A stretch of DNA of 64,000 bases from Epilithonimonas lactis (GCF_900110605.1 NZ_FOFI01000002.1:434001-498000); one strand, 5' to 3'; positions 52,227-61,781 are shown, counted from the first letter of the stretch. Notes: generated by a model not told the origin, from the sequence alone. Made by a program: numbers and translations.

Positions 52227-53987
52227 ATGTCAGATATCATTCAGCTTTTACCGGATCACGTTGCCAATCAGATTGCTGCTGGAGAAGTGGTACAAAGGCC
52301 AGCTTCCATTGTGAAGGAACTTTTGGAGAATTCTGTGGATGCAGGTTCAAATAAAATCCAACTTATCATTCGTGACGCTGGGAAAAATCTGCTTCAAGTT
52401 GTGGACAACGGTATTGGAATGTCTGAGACGGATGCAAGATTGGCTTTTGAACGTCACGCCACTTCAAAGATCCGTTCGACGGAAGATATTTTCAAAATAG
52501 CGACCAAAGGTTTCCGTGGTGAAGCTCTGGCGTCGATTGCTGCGGTTGCACAAGTGGAGCTTAAAACAAAACAAAAAGATTCGCCTGTTGGGACGAATAT
52601 CTATATTGAAGGTGGACTTTTCCAATTTCAAGACCCGATTCAAACCGTTGAAGGTTCTAACTTCTCGGTCAAGAATTTATTTTACAATGTTCCCGCAAGA
52701 AGGAAATTCCTTAAAAATGACAATGTAGAATTTCGTCATATCATTGATGAATTTCAGCGGGTTGCTTTGGCTCACGAAAATATCGAGTTTGAAATGTTCC
52801 ATAATGACGAGCCAGTTTTCAAACTGAGAAAAGGCGGTCAAATGCAAAGGATCGTGGATGTTTTCGGGCGAAAGTTGCAGCCACTTTTGATTCCGATCAA
52901 GGAAGATCTTGGCTGGGTTCATTTGCACGGTTATGTAGCGAAACCAGAAGGCGCTAAAAAAACACGAGGCGAACAATTCTTCTTTGTGAATGGCAGGTTT
53001 TTCCGAAGCGCTTATCTCAGCAAAGCCGTCCAGGAAGCGTTTGAAGGACTTTTGCAACCTGGTTACATTCCGTCATTTTTTCTTTATCTGGAAATGGATC
53101 CGGAGAAAATTGATGTGAATATCCATCCTCAAAAAACAGAAGTTAAGTTTGAAGACGAAGCGTTGATTTTCGCTTTGGTGAGATCAACAATCAAACGTTC
53201 TTTGGGAATTTACAACGTTGCACCCAGTTTGGACTTCGAAAGAGATCCGAAAATGGAAGCTTTTTTCGCACCCAGCAAAAGCACTTACAGCGCACCATCG
53301 CCATCTGCGATTAACGTTGACAGAGATTTCAATCCGTTTTCTGTGGAAAAAACAACAGATGAAGAGCGGATCAATTTGGCTGAACTTTACCAAGCAACAG
53401 AAGCAGCGCCATCAAAGATCAATCTTTTCGAAGATGATGATCTGGACGAAGACCTTTTCCGATTGCCAAACGGTTATTGGCTTCTGAACAAAGATGGATT
53501 GACGTATATGTTGGATCTTGGGAGAATGCACCGCGTGATCATGTCTTCGCATCAGGAAAATCTGCCAACGAAAAAAGCAGGTCAAAGTCTGTTGTTTTCT
53601 TTAGAATATCATTTGAATGAAATCGAGAAAAACAAATACAAATCCATCAAAAAATATCTACCGGATTTTGGTTTTGAAATGACCTTGGCTCAGGAAAATG
53701 TCCTCAGAATCGAAACTGTTCCAGAAGCTTTGAAAGAGTCTCAAGTCATCAAATTCCTTGAAAAAATCTTCGAAGTTTTGGAATACCGAACCGAAGATGA
53801 GTTCTCCAAATACTTTGAATACCAATGGATTAAACTTAAAACAAAATCCAAATTTGATTTCATTTATAAAACCGAAGTGGAACAATTGGTCAAAGACTTT
53901 ATCGACCTTGGATTTCCGCAATATACCGTGAATGGTAAAAAATGTTGGATGGAAGTTCCATTTGACGATTTTAAAAACAAATTTTAA
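52227..53987 (+). CDS. mutL: DNA mismatch repair protein MutL
   Basis: 586 residues. The GHKL ATPase half is intact: KELLENSVDAG with Glu31 and Asn35, DNGIGM, and TKGFRGEALASIAAV. The dimerisation half lacks the endonuclease signature DQHA-x2-E-x4-E; the matching place reads LDLGRMHRVIM. The CPHGRP-type motif is also missing near the end (VNGKKCWMEVPFDDF). It should bind ATP and MutS, but nicking activity is doubtful. It is followed 3 bases later by a rhomboid gene. Confidence 0.95.
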   Translation: MSDIIQLLPDHVANQIAAGEVVQRPASIVKELLENSVDAGSNKIQLIIRDAGKNLLQVVDNGIGMSETDARLAFERHATSKIRSTEDIFKIATKGFRGEALASIAAVAQVELKTKQKDSPVGTNIYIEGGLFQFQDPIQTVEGSNFSVKNLFYNVPARRKFLKNDNVEFRHIIDEFQRVALAHENIEFEMFHNDEPVFKLRKGGQMQRIVDVFGRKLQPLLIPIKEDLGWVHLHGYVAKPEGAKKTRGEQFFFVNGRFFRSAYLSKAVQEAFEGLLQPGYIPSFFLYLEMDPEKIDVNIHPQKTEVKFEDEALIFALVRSTIKRSLGIYNVAPSLDFERDPKMEAFFAPSKSTYSAPSPSAINVDRDFNPFSVEKTTDEERINLAELYQATEAAPSKINLFEDDDLDEDLFRLPNGYWLLNKDGLTYMLDLGRMHRVIMSSHQENLPTKKAGQSLLFSLEYHLNEIEKNKYKSIKKYLPDFGFEMTLAQENVLRIETVPEALKESQVIKFLEKIFEVLEYRTEDEFSKYFEYQWIKLKTKSKFDFIYKTEVEQLVKDFIDLGFPQYTVNGKKCWMEVPFDDFKNKF

Positions 53988-53990
53988 ATT

Positions 53991-54755
53991 ATGTTTCCTC
54001 AAATAACACCAGTGACGCGAAATATCATCATTCTAAATGTGATTTTTTACATAGTCAGTAATTTTGTGTCTTATCCTCTACTTTACGATAAATTTTCTGG
54101 TTATTTCCCACTTTCTCCTAATTTTGAAAGTTGGCAAATTGTTACCCATATGTTTATGCATTCAAGTTTTAAGGAACCTGGAGGAACTCTTTTTCACATT
54201 ATTTTTAATATGTTCACGCTTTATAGTTTCGGACCAGTACTGGAGCAGGTTTTAGGACAGAAGAAGTTTATCATTCTTTATTTTGCTGCTGGTTTGGGTG
54301 GTTTCGTTTTGTTTAATATGTGGAATTATTACGAAGTAAGTCAGCTTACAAATTATCTAACTTCTCAAGGATTCGACATTCATGATGTTTATAAAACAGT
54401 GGACACCAGGCAGATAAAATATTACCCTCAGTTTTCTGACAAAGAAGGTATTGATAGCTCTGCCCGTGAACTTTTTGCAATTTTAAAAACGCCAATGGTA
54501 GGTGCTTCTGGTGCAATTTTCGGGATTATCGCTGCGTTTTCTACTTTGTTCCCAGATGCAAAATTGATGTTCATGTTTATTCCGTTTCCGATCAAGGCAA
54601 AATATTTAACGCCGATTATCATTGCCGTTTCGATATTTTTAGGCCTGCGCCAATTCAGCGGTGATAATATTGCACATTTCGCACATCTCGGCGGCGCATT
54701 GATTGGTTATTTGTTTGTTCTCAATTTCAAGAAAAACCGAGACAGGATCCAATAG
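53991..54755 (+). CDS. Rhomboid family intramembrane serine protease
   Basis: 254 residues with six hydrophobic segments. The catalytic Ser is in VGASGAIFGI near 166, the His in IAHFAHLGGALIGY near 227, and FHIIFNMFTLYSFG is the L1/TM2 signature. Its sequence differs from the rhomboid at 35.4 kb, so the genome has at least two types. It starts 3 bases after mutL and directly abuts the next gene, forming a tight operon. Confidence 0.92.
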   Translation: MFPQITPVTRNIIILNVIFYIVSNFVSYPLLYDKFSGYFPLSPNFESWQIVTHMFMHSSFKEPGGTLFHIIFNMFTLYSFGPVLEQVLGQKKFIILYFAAGLGGFVLFNMWNYYEVSQLTNYLTSQGFDIHDVYKTVDTRQIKYYPQFSDKEGIDSSARELFAILKTPMVGASGAIFGIIAAFSTLFPDAKLMFMFIPFPIKAKYLTPIIIAVSIFLGLRQFSGDNIAHFAHLGGALIGYLFVLNFKKNRDRIQ

Positions 54756-55736
54756 ATGGGAATCATTCGATTTTTATTGACGATTTTACACATCATCATT
54801 ATTGTTTTGTTGTTCGGAACGATTATGAACGCCTACATTCCGCCAAGTGTTTTCGGAATGCTGAATCTCCTGTCACTTGGTTTTCCAATATTGATCATCA
54901 TCAATGTTTTGTTGTTGATATTTTGGATCATTAGCTGGAAAAAAAGAGCGGCTGTTTTCCTGGTATTATCTTTATGTTTCATCATTCCGACTAGACGTTG
55001 GCTCAACTTTACACCAGATAAAAAAGAAAAACCCAATCTTAAACTGATTTCTCTCAATGGGAAATTTGGTTATTTTGGCGATGGAAAAATATATGGTTTC
55101 CTTAATGAACAAAATGCAGATGTCGTTTTCTTTCAGGAATATGACAATAAGAAACCTTTGGACGGCTTCCAATATTTCGAGAACAGCCGACCGATTGTAA
55201 AGATCCAATCTAGATTCCCGATCATCGAAAGTGGCGAAGTGAAAACCGACGTCAGTACCGGAATGTGTCTTTATGCGGATATCAAGATCAATGGAAAGAT
55301 CATCCGTTTTGTGAACGTTTACATGGAACCTTTCTTCCTGGACAAAAAAATGGTAAAACCGACGAATGATATGGACAGGAACGAGGAAAAAGCAAAAAAG
55401 CTAATCCATAAATTGGTTCCCACATTCAAAAAACACCAGACACAGATCGATCAGATCAAAGATTTTATTGATAAGTCACCTTATCCGATCATCGTTGGCG
55501 GCGACTTCAACGCTGTTCCCAATTCATACGAATATTACAAAGTTTCTGAAGATTTGGAAGATACTTTTCTGAAAGTTGGGAAAGGCAGCGGAACAAGTTT
55601 TCATGACTTTAAATTCCCAATGAAGATTGACCACATATTTTCATCAAAATCAATTAAACCAATCAGTTACAGGGTTGACAGAAGTGTTGACATCTCTGAC
55701 CACTTCCCTGTCCTTGCCGAATTTTTGATTGAATAA
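54756..55736 (+). CDS. Endonuclease/exonuclease/phosphatase family protein, membrane-anchored
   Basis: 326 residues. Three hydrophobic helices at about 1-90, then an EEP domain. Metal and catalytic motifs are VFFQEYD (the Glu), GGDFNAVPNS, and SDHFPVLAEF (terminal His). Members cut nucleic acids, phosphodiesters or phospholipids; the substrate is open. The catalytic part likely faces the periplasm. The start abuts the rhomboid stop. Confidence 0.87.
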   Translation: MGIIRFLLTILHIIIIVLLFGTIMNAYIPPSVFGMLNLLSLGFPILIIINVLLLIFWIISWKKRAAVFLVLSLCFIIPTRRWLNFTPDKKEKPNLKLISLNGKFGYFGDGKIYGFLNEQNADVVFFQEYDNKKPLDGFQYFENSRPIVKIQSRFPIIESGEVKTDVSTGMCLYADIKINGKIIRFVNVYMEPFFLDKKMVKPTNDMDRNEEKAKKLIHKLVPTFKKHQTQIDQIKDFIDKSPYPIIVGGDFNAVPNSYEYYKVSEDLEDTFLKVGKGSGTSFHDFKFPMKIDHIFSSKSIKPISYRVDRSVDISDHFPVLAEFLIE

Positions 55737-55749
55737 AATTAAAATGATT

Positions 55750-56073
55750 ATGAAAAAAATAATAGTTGCAAGCGTTTTAATTCTACTTTCAGCTTGCTCC
55801 AAAGAAACACCCGTTCTGAACAATTCCGACAATCTGGATGCTGCGCCACAAATGGTCTATGACACTACAGCCATCGATTCTTTCGGTCCCGGTGCAACTT
55901 CTGAAGCCGTGATGGCAAAAATCAACGCGGTCGCCATCAAGAAAGAACAAGACAGTTTAGCCAAAATCGCAAAAGCAGAGCAGGAGAAATTGGACAAGGA
56001 AAAAGCCAAGTTAGAAGCTGAAAAAGCGAAGGAGCCCAAAACAGAACAACCGACACCAACCACAAATCCATAA
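55750..56073 (+). CDS. Small lipoprotein with a charged coiled-coil tail
   Basis: 107 residues. Lipoprotein signal ILLSAC (Cys about 15), a short Ser/Asp-rich linker, then a Lys/Glu/Ala-rich helix of about 50 residues (KIAKAEQEKLDKEKAKLEA) predicted as a coiled coil, and a Pro/Thr tail. Not recognised. I start it at ATG 55750 (MKKIIV); ATG 55744 adds two residues. Last gene of the mutL operon. Confidence 0.65.
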   Translation: MKKIIVASVLILLSACSKETPVLNNSDNLDAAPQMVYDTTAIDSFGPGATSEAVMAKINAVAIKKEQDSLAKIAKAEQEKLDKEKAKLEAEKAKEPKTEQPTPTTNP

Positions 56074-56075
56074 AA

Positions 56076-56104
56076 AAACCCATCAGATAATTTCTGATGG
56101 GTTT
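56076..56104. terminator. Bidirectional terminator, mainly for the superoxide dismutase gene
   Basis: 12-bp stem AAACCCATCAGA / TCTGATGGGTTT with a 5-base loop. A run of A on its left gives a U-tract for the minus strand. Confidence 0.8.
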
Positions 56105-56126
56105 CTCAATATAATTCTATGAAAAA

Positions 56127-56723
56127 TTATTTATTGTAAAGTTCTTCCACTTTATCCCAATTGATCACATCAAAAAACGCATTCACATAGTCTGGTCTTC
56201 TGTTTTGATAGTTAAGGTAATAAGCGTGCTCCCAAACATCCAATCCAAGAATTGGCGTTCCTTGTTTGTCAGCAACCGGCATTAGTGGATTGTCCTGATT
56301 TGGTGTAGAAGTTACCGCTACAGAACCATCAGAATTTTTCACCAACCAAGCCCAACCAGAACCGAATCTAGTTTTCGCCGCGTTAGAAAAATCTTCTTTG
56401 AATTTATCAAAACCACCGATTTTCTCGATTTCAGCTTTCACATTTCCAACTGGCTCTTTGCTACCGCCTGGCGTCAAAAGTTCCCAGAAAAGTGAGTGGT
56501 TGTAGTGTCCACCGCCGTTATTTCTTACTGCAGGTTTGTCAGTTCCTGTTTTTTGGATTTCTTCAAGAGATTTCCCTTCAAGTTCTGTCCCTGCGATTGC
56601 GTTATTAAGATTGTCCACATACGCCTGGTGGTGTTTTAAGTGGTGGATTTCCATTGTTTTTGCATCGATGGTTGGCTCCAACGCATCGTACGCATAACTA
56701 AGTTTTGGTAATTCGAATGACAT
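56127..56723 (-). CDS. sodA: Superoxide dismutase, Mn/Fe family
   Basis: 198 residues. Metal ligands are visible: His in [15 protein letters not shown], His in [10 protein letters not shown], and Asp/His in [23 protein letters not shown] together with the Gln in TPNQDNPLM follows the Mn-type pattern, not the Fe-type, though cambialistic forms exist in Bacteroidota. No signal peptide, so cytoplasmic. Minus-strand -7 element at 56758-56765. Confidence 0.93.
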   Translation of the reverse strand: MSFELPKLSYAYDALEPTIDAKTMEIHHLKHHQAYVDNLNNAIAGTELEGKSLEEIQKTGTDKPAVRNNGGGHYNHSLFWELLTPGGSKEPVGNVKAEIEKIGGFDKFKEDFSNAAKTRFGSGWAWLVKNSDGSVAVTSTPNQDNPLMPVADKQGTPILGLDVWEHAYYLNYQNRRPDYVNAFFDVINWDKVEELYNK

Positions 56724-56757
56724 AGTTTGGTATTTATTTGTTAATAAATGAATTGTT

Positions 56758-56765
56758 CAAAAATA
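56758..56765 (-). promoter_or_regulatory. -7 element of the superoxide dismutase gene
   Basis: Minus-strand TATTTTTG matches TAnnTTTG; a CAA (TTG on minus) at 56787-56789 gives 21-base spacing. Confidence 0.5.
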
Positions 56766-56880
56766 GTCAATTATTATTCCAAGAAGCAAGAATTAGACTT
56801 ATTTTATAAATATTTAACATCGAAAAATATAATAAAATTTGCCGTAACTTTGACGCATTCTAAATAATTAATTATTATTT

Positions 56881-56968
56881 GGGCAGCTTTATCCGTCCTC
56901 CGTTCCCAATCTTTTTGCCAAAGCTTTTCCAGCCACAAAAAAGGATTTCCACTCAGGCCGGGCTGCAG
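56881..56968 (-). repeat. Dispersed intergenic repeat, copy A2
   Basis: Inverse copy of the element at 49214-49300, with about five differences including a one-base length change in the central loop. Confidence 0.85.
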
Positions 56969-57117
56969 ATAAATCTAGAAACGAGATTCATCGATGCCAA
57001 TTTAAAAATTAGAATTAGAGATAATTCGACCTCAAAAAATTCCCCTCCTCTGGAGGGGTGACAAAATTCAGAGAATTTTGACGGGGTGGTCAACCATAAC
57101 AAAACATATAATTTAAA

Positions 57118-58338
57118 ATGTTTGATATCAACAACATAAGAGCCCAATTCCCAATCCTGAACCAAGAAGTCAACGGCAAACCATTAGTTTATCTAGACAA
57201 CGCCGCAACTTCCCAAAAACCGATTTCAGTTATCAAAACTTGGGAACAATATTACGAAACCATCAACGCCAATGTTCACCGTGGCATCCACACGTTGAGT
57301 CAATTAGCAACGGAAGAAATGGAACTTTCCAGACAGAAAATCCAACGTTTCATCAATGCAAAACACGACTACGAAGTGATTTTCACTAAAGGAACAACGG
57401 AAGGAATCAATCTCGTGGCTTATGCTTTGACCAACCAAATCAAACCAAATGACGAAATCATCATTTCTTATTTGGAACATCACTCCAACATCGTTCCGTG
57501 GCAGATGCTTTGCGAAAGAACCGGCGCAAAACTTCGCGTCATCCCAATGGACGAAAACGGAATCCTTCAAATCGATGTTTTGGATGAATGGTTGAACGAA
57601 AAAACAAAAATAGTCTCTGTAAATCAAGTTTCTAACGCTTTGGGAATCATCAATCCCATCGAAGAAATCATTGAAAAAACAAGAAGACTTTCCAATGCTT
57701 ACGTTTTGATTGACGGCGCTCAATCTGCACCACATTTCAAAATCGATGTTCAGAAACTGGATTGTGATTTCTTCGTCTTCTCGGGACACAAGATGTACGC
57801 ACCAATGGGAACTGGAATCCTTTACGGCAAAGAATCTGTGCTTGAAAATCTTCACCCTTTCCACGGCGGTGGCGAAATGATTGCGGTTTGTAGCTTTGAG
57901 AAAACAACTTACGCCGGTTTACCTTTCAAATTCGAGGCTGGAACACCCAATGTTGGTGGCAATATTGCGATTGGCTCGGCTGTAGATTTCATTGAAAATA
58001 TCGGTCACGAAAATCTTCAAAACCACGAAAACGACCTTCTGAATTACGCTCAGAAAAAACTTCTTGAATTAGAAGGCATCAAAATCTATGGCGAAAAAGC
58101 CAATAGAACCGGCGTCGTTTCCTTCAACTTGGAAGGCGCAGGAATCGCCTCTGACACCGGAATGATTCTCGACAAACTGGGAATTGCCGTGAGAACCGGG
58201 CATCATTGTACTCAACCGATTATGGATTTTTTCAACATTGCAGGAACTGTGCGTGCAAGTTTTGCAGTTTACAATACTTTGGAAGAAATTGATATTCTGG
58301 TGGAAGGTGTGAAGAAAGCGCAGAGAATGTTAGTGTAA
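57118..58338 (+). CDS. sufS: Cysteine desulfurase SufS
   Basis: 406 residues, group II desulfurase. It takes sulfur from cysteine for Fe-S cluster assembly. Visible landmarks: YLDNAATSQKP at the start, NANVHRGIHTLS, the PLP lysine in SGHKMYAPMGTG near 223, and the persulfide Cys in RTGHHCTQP near 360. The short active-site loop is of SufS rather than IscS type. Other suf genes are not directly next to it in this window. A strong terminator follows. Confidence 0.95.
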   Translation: MFDINNIRAQFPILNQEVNGKPLVYLDNAATSQKPISVIKTWEQYYETINANVHRGIHTLSQLATEEMELSRQKIQRFINAKHDYEVIFTKGTTEGINLVAYALTNQIKPNDEIIISYLEHHSNIVPWQMLCERTGAKLRVIPMDENGILQIDVLDEWLNEKTKIVSVNQVSNALGIINPIEEIIEKTRRLSNAYVLIDGAQSAPHFKIDVQKLDCDFFVFSGHKMYAPMGTGILYGKESVLENLHPFHGGGEMIAVCSFEKTTYAGLPFKFEAGTPNVGGNIAIGSAVDFIENIGHENLQNHENDLLNYAQKKLLELEGIKIYGEKANRTGVVSFNLEGAGIASDTGMILDKLGIAVRTGHHCTQPIMDFFNIAGTVRASFAVYNTLEEIDILVEGVKKAQRMLV

Positions 58339-58426
58339 AATGAAAAAATAAATTCTCGTAGATAAAGCTAATTATGCAGATTTAAATTAAAAAAAATCTG
58401 CTCTATTTGCCAAATCAGCGAGAACT

Positions 58427-58472
58427 AAAAACAAAAACCTTTCGATTAATTTCGGGAGGTTTTTGTTTTTAA
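58427..58472 (+). terminator. Terminator of sufS
   Basis: Stem AAAAACAAAAACCT / AGGTTTTTGTTTTT, extended inward by eight more pairs with two G-U. Confidence 0.8.
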
Positions 58473-58591
58473 TATCTGCCAAATTGTATTGCTTTTCCTA
58501 TTGGCATATCTCTTGCGAAATTATAGATTCATTCGTAACAGTATTGTTTTTCCATTAAATTGGAGAAACGATTTTTATATTAATTAAGATT

Positions 58592-58608
58592 AATGACAAT
58601 ATGTCATT
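58592..58608. promoter_or_regulatory. Palindrome in the lon leader
   Basis: AATGACAATATGTCATT is a perfect 7-3-7 palindrome ending 9 bases before the lon ATG. TGACA-n3-TGTCA is a form used by dimeric repressors; it also overlaps the ribosome entry region. Confidence 0.4.
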
Positions 58609-58617
58609 CAATATACT

Positions 58618-61020
58618 ATGACAGAATTTGAAAATATCAGTTTTGAGGAAATCCTAGACGAAGGTTTCGGAATCGTGGCAGAAGAGATCAATCTGGATGA
58701 GCTCGGCAATCAAGATGCCGACAAAACCCAAACTGTTTTCCCAATTCTCCCCGTGAGAAATATGGTGATGTTCCCGAAAGTCATTACGCCAATTACGGCT
58801 GGAAGGGAAAAATCCAAAAAACTCTTGGAAGATGCTCAAAGAGAAAACAAACTCGTGGGAATCATCAGTCAAAAAAATCCAAACGAAGAAAATCCCTCTG
58901 AAAAAGACCTTTACCTCGTAGGAACTTTGGCAAAAATCCTTAAGATCATCACGCTTCCCGAAGGTAATATTACTGCGATCACTCGCGGCGTTCAGAGATT
59001 CAAAGTGAAAAAATTTGTTTCTACCGAGCCTTACTTTCTTGCAGAAATTACCAAACAAAAAGATACACAACCCAAAGATAAAGAGGAATTTTCTGCATTG
59101 GTGGACAACATCAAAGACCTTGCAGAAAAGATCATCAACATCGATCCAAATATTCCAAATGCAGCACAGTTTGCTATCAAAAATATTGATGGGCAAGAAG
59201 ACCTTTTGAATTTCGTTTCAGCCAACGGAAATTTTGCGTCAGACAAAAAACAAAGTTTATTAGACGAAAAAACCTTGATCGGCCGTGCAAAAAATCTTTA
59301 CGAAATGATGCACGATGATTTCCGTCATCTCGAACTCAAAAACCAAATCCATCAAAAAACCAGCAAGGATCTTGACAAGCAACAGCGTGAATATTTCCTC
59401 AATCAGCAGATCCGCACCATCCAAGACGAGTTGGGCGGCGGCGCAGAATCTGATGCCGACGAATTCCGTAAAAAAGCTTCAAAACTGAAATGGAGTGATG
59501 ATGTAGAAAAACACTTCGAGAAAGAACTACAAAGACTTTCCAGACAGCATTCCAGCTCGCCGGATTACAACGTTCAGCGTAATTATCTGGACTTTTTCAC
59601 CGATTTACCTTGGGAACATTATTCCAAAGATGCCTTCGATTTGAACAAAGCGGAGAAACTTTTGGACAAAGAACATTTTGGGTTAGAAGATATCAAGAAG
59701 AGAATTTTGGAACACATCGCCGTTCTGAAACTTAAGAACGATATGAAGTCGCCAATCCTTTGTTTGGTTGGTCCTCCAGGCGTTGGAAAAACGTCATTAG
59801 GTAAATCTGTTGCCGATGCTTTAGGAAGAAAATATGTGCGTGTTTCTCTTGGTGGATTGCACGACGAAAGTGAGATTCGCGGACACAGAAAAACCTACAT
59901 TGGTGCGATGGCAGGAAGAATCCTTCAATCCATCAAAAAATCCGGAACATCAAATCCAGTGATCGTTTTGGATGAGATTGATAAACTCGGACAAGGCGCT
60001 CACGGCGACCCAAGCTCAGCTTTGCTGGAAGTTCTTGACCCTGAACAAAATAACAATTTCTACGATAACTTCCTAGAATTGGGTTATGACCTCTCCAAAG
60101 TAATGTTCATCGCAACGGCCAATTCACTTTCTACCGTTCAGCGTCCGCTTTTGGACAGAATGGAGATCATCAGCATTGCTGGCTATACTTTGGAAGAAAA
60201 AGTGGAAATTGCCAAACGACATTTGATCAAAAAACAATTGCGTGAAAATGGTTTGGATGCCAAATATCTGAAGCTCGGAAATCCAGAATTGAAACACATT
60301 ATCGACGCGCACACTTCTGAAAGTGGCGTGAGAACTCTGGAGAAAAAAATTGCAGGAATCGCGCGCTGGGTAGCACTTCAAATCGCAATGGAAAAAGAAT
60401 TTGATCCAAAAATCTCTGTTGATAAAGTCGATGAAATTCTTGGTGTTCCAAGACCTAAAACTTTGGCCGAAATCACAGATGTTCCCGGCGTGGTAACAGG
60501 GTTGGCCTGGACAAGTGTCGGTGGCGATATTCTCTTTATTGAAAGTATTTTATCCAAAGGAAAAGGCGCTTTGACAATGACCGGTAACCTTGGAAATGTG
60601 ATGAAGGAATCTGCGACAATCGCTTTGGAATTCATCAAAGCACATTACGAGGAATTAGGCATTTCTGAAGAAGACATCGAAAAGAAAAACATCCACGTTC
60701 ACGTTCCAGAAGGCGCAACGCCAAAGGATGGACCATCTGCCGGAATTGCGATGCTAACATCAATGGTTTCCAGCTACAAGAACATCAAAGTGAGACCACA
60801 TTTGGCAATGACGGGCGAAATCACGCTTCGTGGAAAAGTACTTCCAGTCGGCGGAATCAAGGAAAAATTACTTGCGGCAACCAGAGCTGGAATCAAAGAA
60901 GTCATTCTTTGTGAAGCGAACAGAAAAGATGTGGAGGAAATCAAAAAAGATTATCTGAAACATCTGAAAGTCAATTACGTGACCAATATGAGTGAAGTTG
61001 TTGAGATTGCTTTGAAATAA
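58618..61020 (+). CDS. lon: ATP-dependent protease Lon
   Basis: 800 residues. It degrades misfolded and regulatory proteins. Order: N-terminal substrate domain (FPILPVRNMVMFP from about 40), coiled-coil part, AAA+ module with Walker A GPPGVGKTSLGK near 385 and VIVLDEIDKLG, then the protease domain with Ser707 in KDGPSAGIAM and Lys750 in GGIKEKLLAA. All essential residues are present. A palindrome lies directly before the start. Confidence 0.97.
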   Translation: MTEFENISFEEILDEGFGIVAEEINLDELGNQDADKTQTVFPILPVRNMVMFPKVITPITAGREKSKKLLEDAQRENKLVGIISQKNPNEENPSEKDLYLVGTLAKILKIITLPEGNITAITRGVQRFKVKKFVSTEPYFLAEITKQKDTQPKDKEEFSALVDNIKDLAEKIINIDPNIPNAAQFAIKNIDGQEDLLNFVSANGNFASDKKQSLLDEKTLIGRAKNLYEMMHDDFRHLELKNQIHQKTSKDLDKQQREYFLNQQIRTIQDELGGGAESDADEFRKKASKLKWSDDVEKHFEKELQRLSRQHSSSPDYNVQRNYLDFFTDLPWEHYSKDAFDLNKAEKLLDKEHFGLEDIKKRILEHIAVLKLKNDMKSPILCLVGPPGVGKTSLGKSVADALGRKYVRVSLGGLHDESEIRGHRKTYIGAMAGRILQSIKKSGTSNPVIVLDEIDKLGQGAHGDPSSALLEVLDPEQNNNFYDNFLELGYDLSKVMFIATANSLSTVQRPLLDRMEIISIAGYTLEEKVEIAKRHLIKKQLRENGLDAKYLKLGNPELKHIIDAHTSESGVRTLEKKIAGIARWVALQIAMEKEFDPKISVDKVDEILGVPRPKTLAEITDVPGVVTGLAWTSVGGDILFIESILSKGKGALTMTGNLGNVMKESATIALEFIKAHYEELGISEEDIEKKNIHVHVPEGATPKDGPSAGIAMLTSMVSSYKNIKVRPHLAMTGEITLRGKVLPVGGIKEKLLAATRAGIKEVILCEANRKDVEEIKKDYLKHLKVNYVTNMSEVVEIALK

Positions 61021-61050
61021 AAATAATTAAGATTCATAATCTAAACATAC

Positions 61051-61085
61051 ATCCGTTCGGGAAATTTTCTCGGACGGATTTTTAT
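61051..61085 (+). terminator. Terminator of lon
   Basis: 12-bp stem ATCCGTTCGGGA / TCTCGGACGGAT (two G-U), 5-base loop, T-run. Confidence 0.85.
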
Positions 61086-61158
61086 TTTAATATTCAATTC
61101 AAATTTTTATTAATTTCGCATTTACAAATTCATTTACACCAGAATATTAAAACATCAT

Positions 61159-61365
61159 ATGGGAATTACCGCACTATTTGTAATTTTATTGGTCATCTTG
61201 ATATTTTTGGTGTCATACATTCCCAATCTAACATTCCGCAAAAAGATTTTCATCGTCATTGCTGCTTTGTTGGTCTGTTTCGCCGTTTTGGCTTTCCTCT
61301 TCGCAACACAGTTTGGCGGAGGAAGAGAACCGGTTCAAAATGAAACTTTAGAAATTAAAAAATAA
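61159..61365 (+). CDS. Small two-helix membrane protein
   Basis: 68 residues with two hydrophobic helices (about 3-21 and 29-49) joined by a basic turn (NLTFRKK), and a polar tail. Not recognised. It lies 18 bases before the DoxX gene and is likely cotranscribed with it. Confidence 0.6.
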   Translation: MGITALFVILLVILIFLVSYIPNLTFRKKIFIVIAALLVCFAVLAFLFATQFGGGREPVQNETLEIKK

Positions 61366-61383
61366 CTATAAAATTTACAAACT

Positions 61384-61755
61384 ATGAAATACGTCAAATT
61401 TATCCTCTGCATCCTTTTCGGCTTAATGTTCATCAACGCCGGGCTAGACAAGTTCTTCCATTATATGCCAATGCCGGAACTTACAGAGTCTATGAAAAAA
61501 TCATTCGCCGCATTTGCAGAACTGAGCTGGCTGATGCCATTGGTCGGTGCCGTAGAAATCATAGGTGGTGCTTTATTCATCTTTCCAAAAACGAGAGCGT
61601 TGGGCGCCATTGTCATCTTACCAATTATGGTCGGAATCGTTCTTCACAACTTTACAAAAGCTCCGGAAGGCATTCCAATCGCCTTGGTTTTCGCAACCAT
61701 CAACCTTTGGATTTTGATTGATAATCGCAAAAAATACGAAGCTCTAATCAGCTAA
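61384..61755 (+). CDS. DoxX family membrane protein
   Basis: 123 residues with four membrane helices. The family pattern shows in GLMFINAGLDKFFHY at the start, LVGAVEIIGGALFIFPKTRALGA, then GIVLHNF. DoxX-like proteins have been tied to redox or thiosulfate metabolism in a few species; for most, as here, the function is unknown. Confidence 0.85.
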   Translation: MKYVKFILCILFGLMFINAGLDKFFHYMPMPELTESMKKSFAAFAELSWLMPLVGAVEIIGGALFIFPKTRALGAIVILPIMVGIVLHNFTKAPEGIPIALVFATINLWILIDNRKKYEALIS

Positions 61756-61781
61756 GATTTTTACCATTTCAAAAATAAAAT

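Larger units (their letters stand above)
56724..57117. other. Intergenic region between the sod and sufS genes (394 bases)
   Basis: It holds the sod promoter region, a plus-strand -7 element (TAACTTTG, 56845-56852) and repeat copy A2. About 150 bases with no ORF then lead to sufS, including a short CCCCTCC / GGAGGGG inverted pair near 57045-57056. No RNA gene is seen. Confidence 0.5.
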
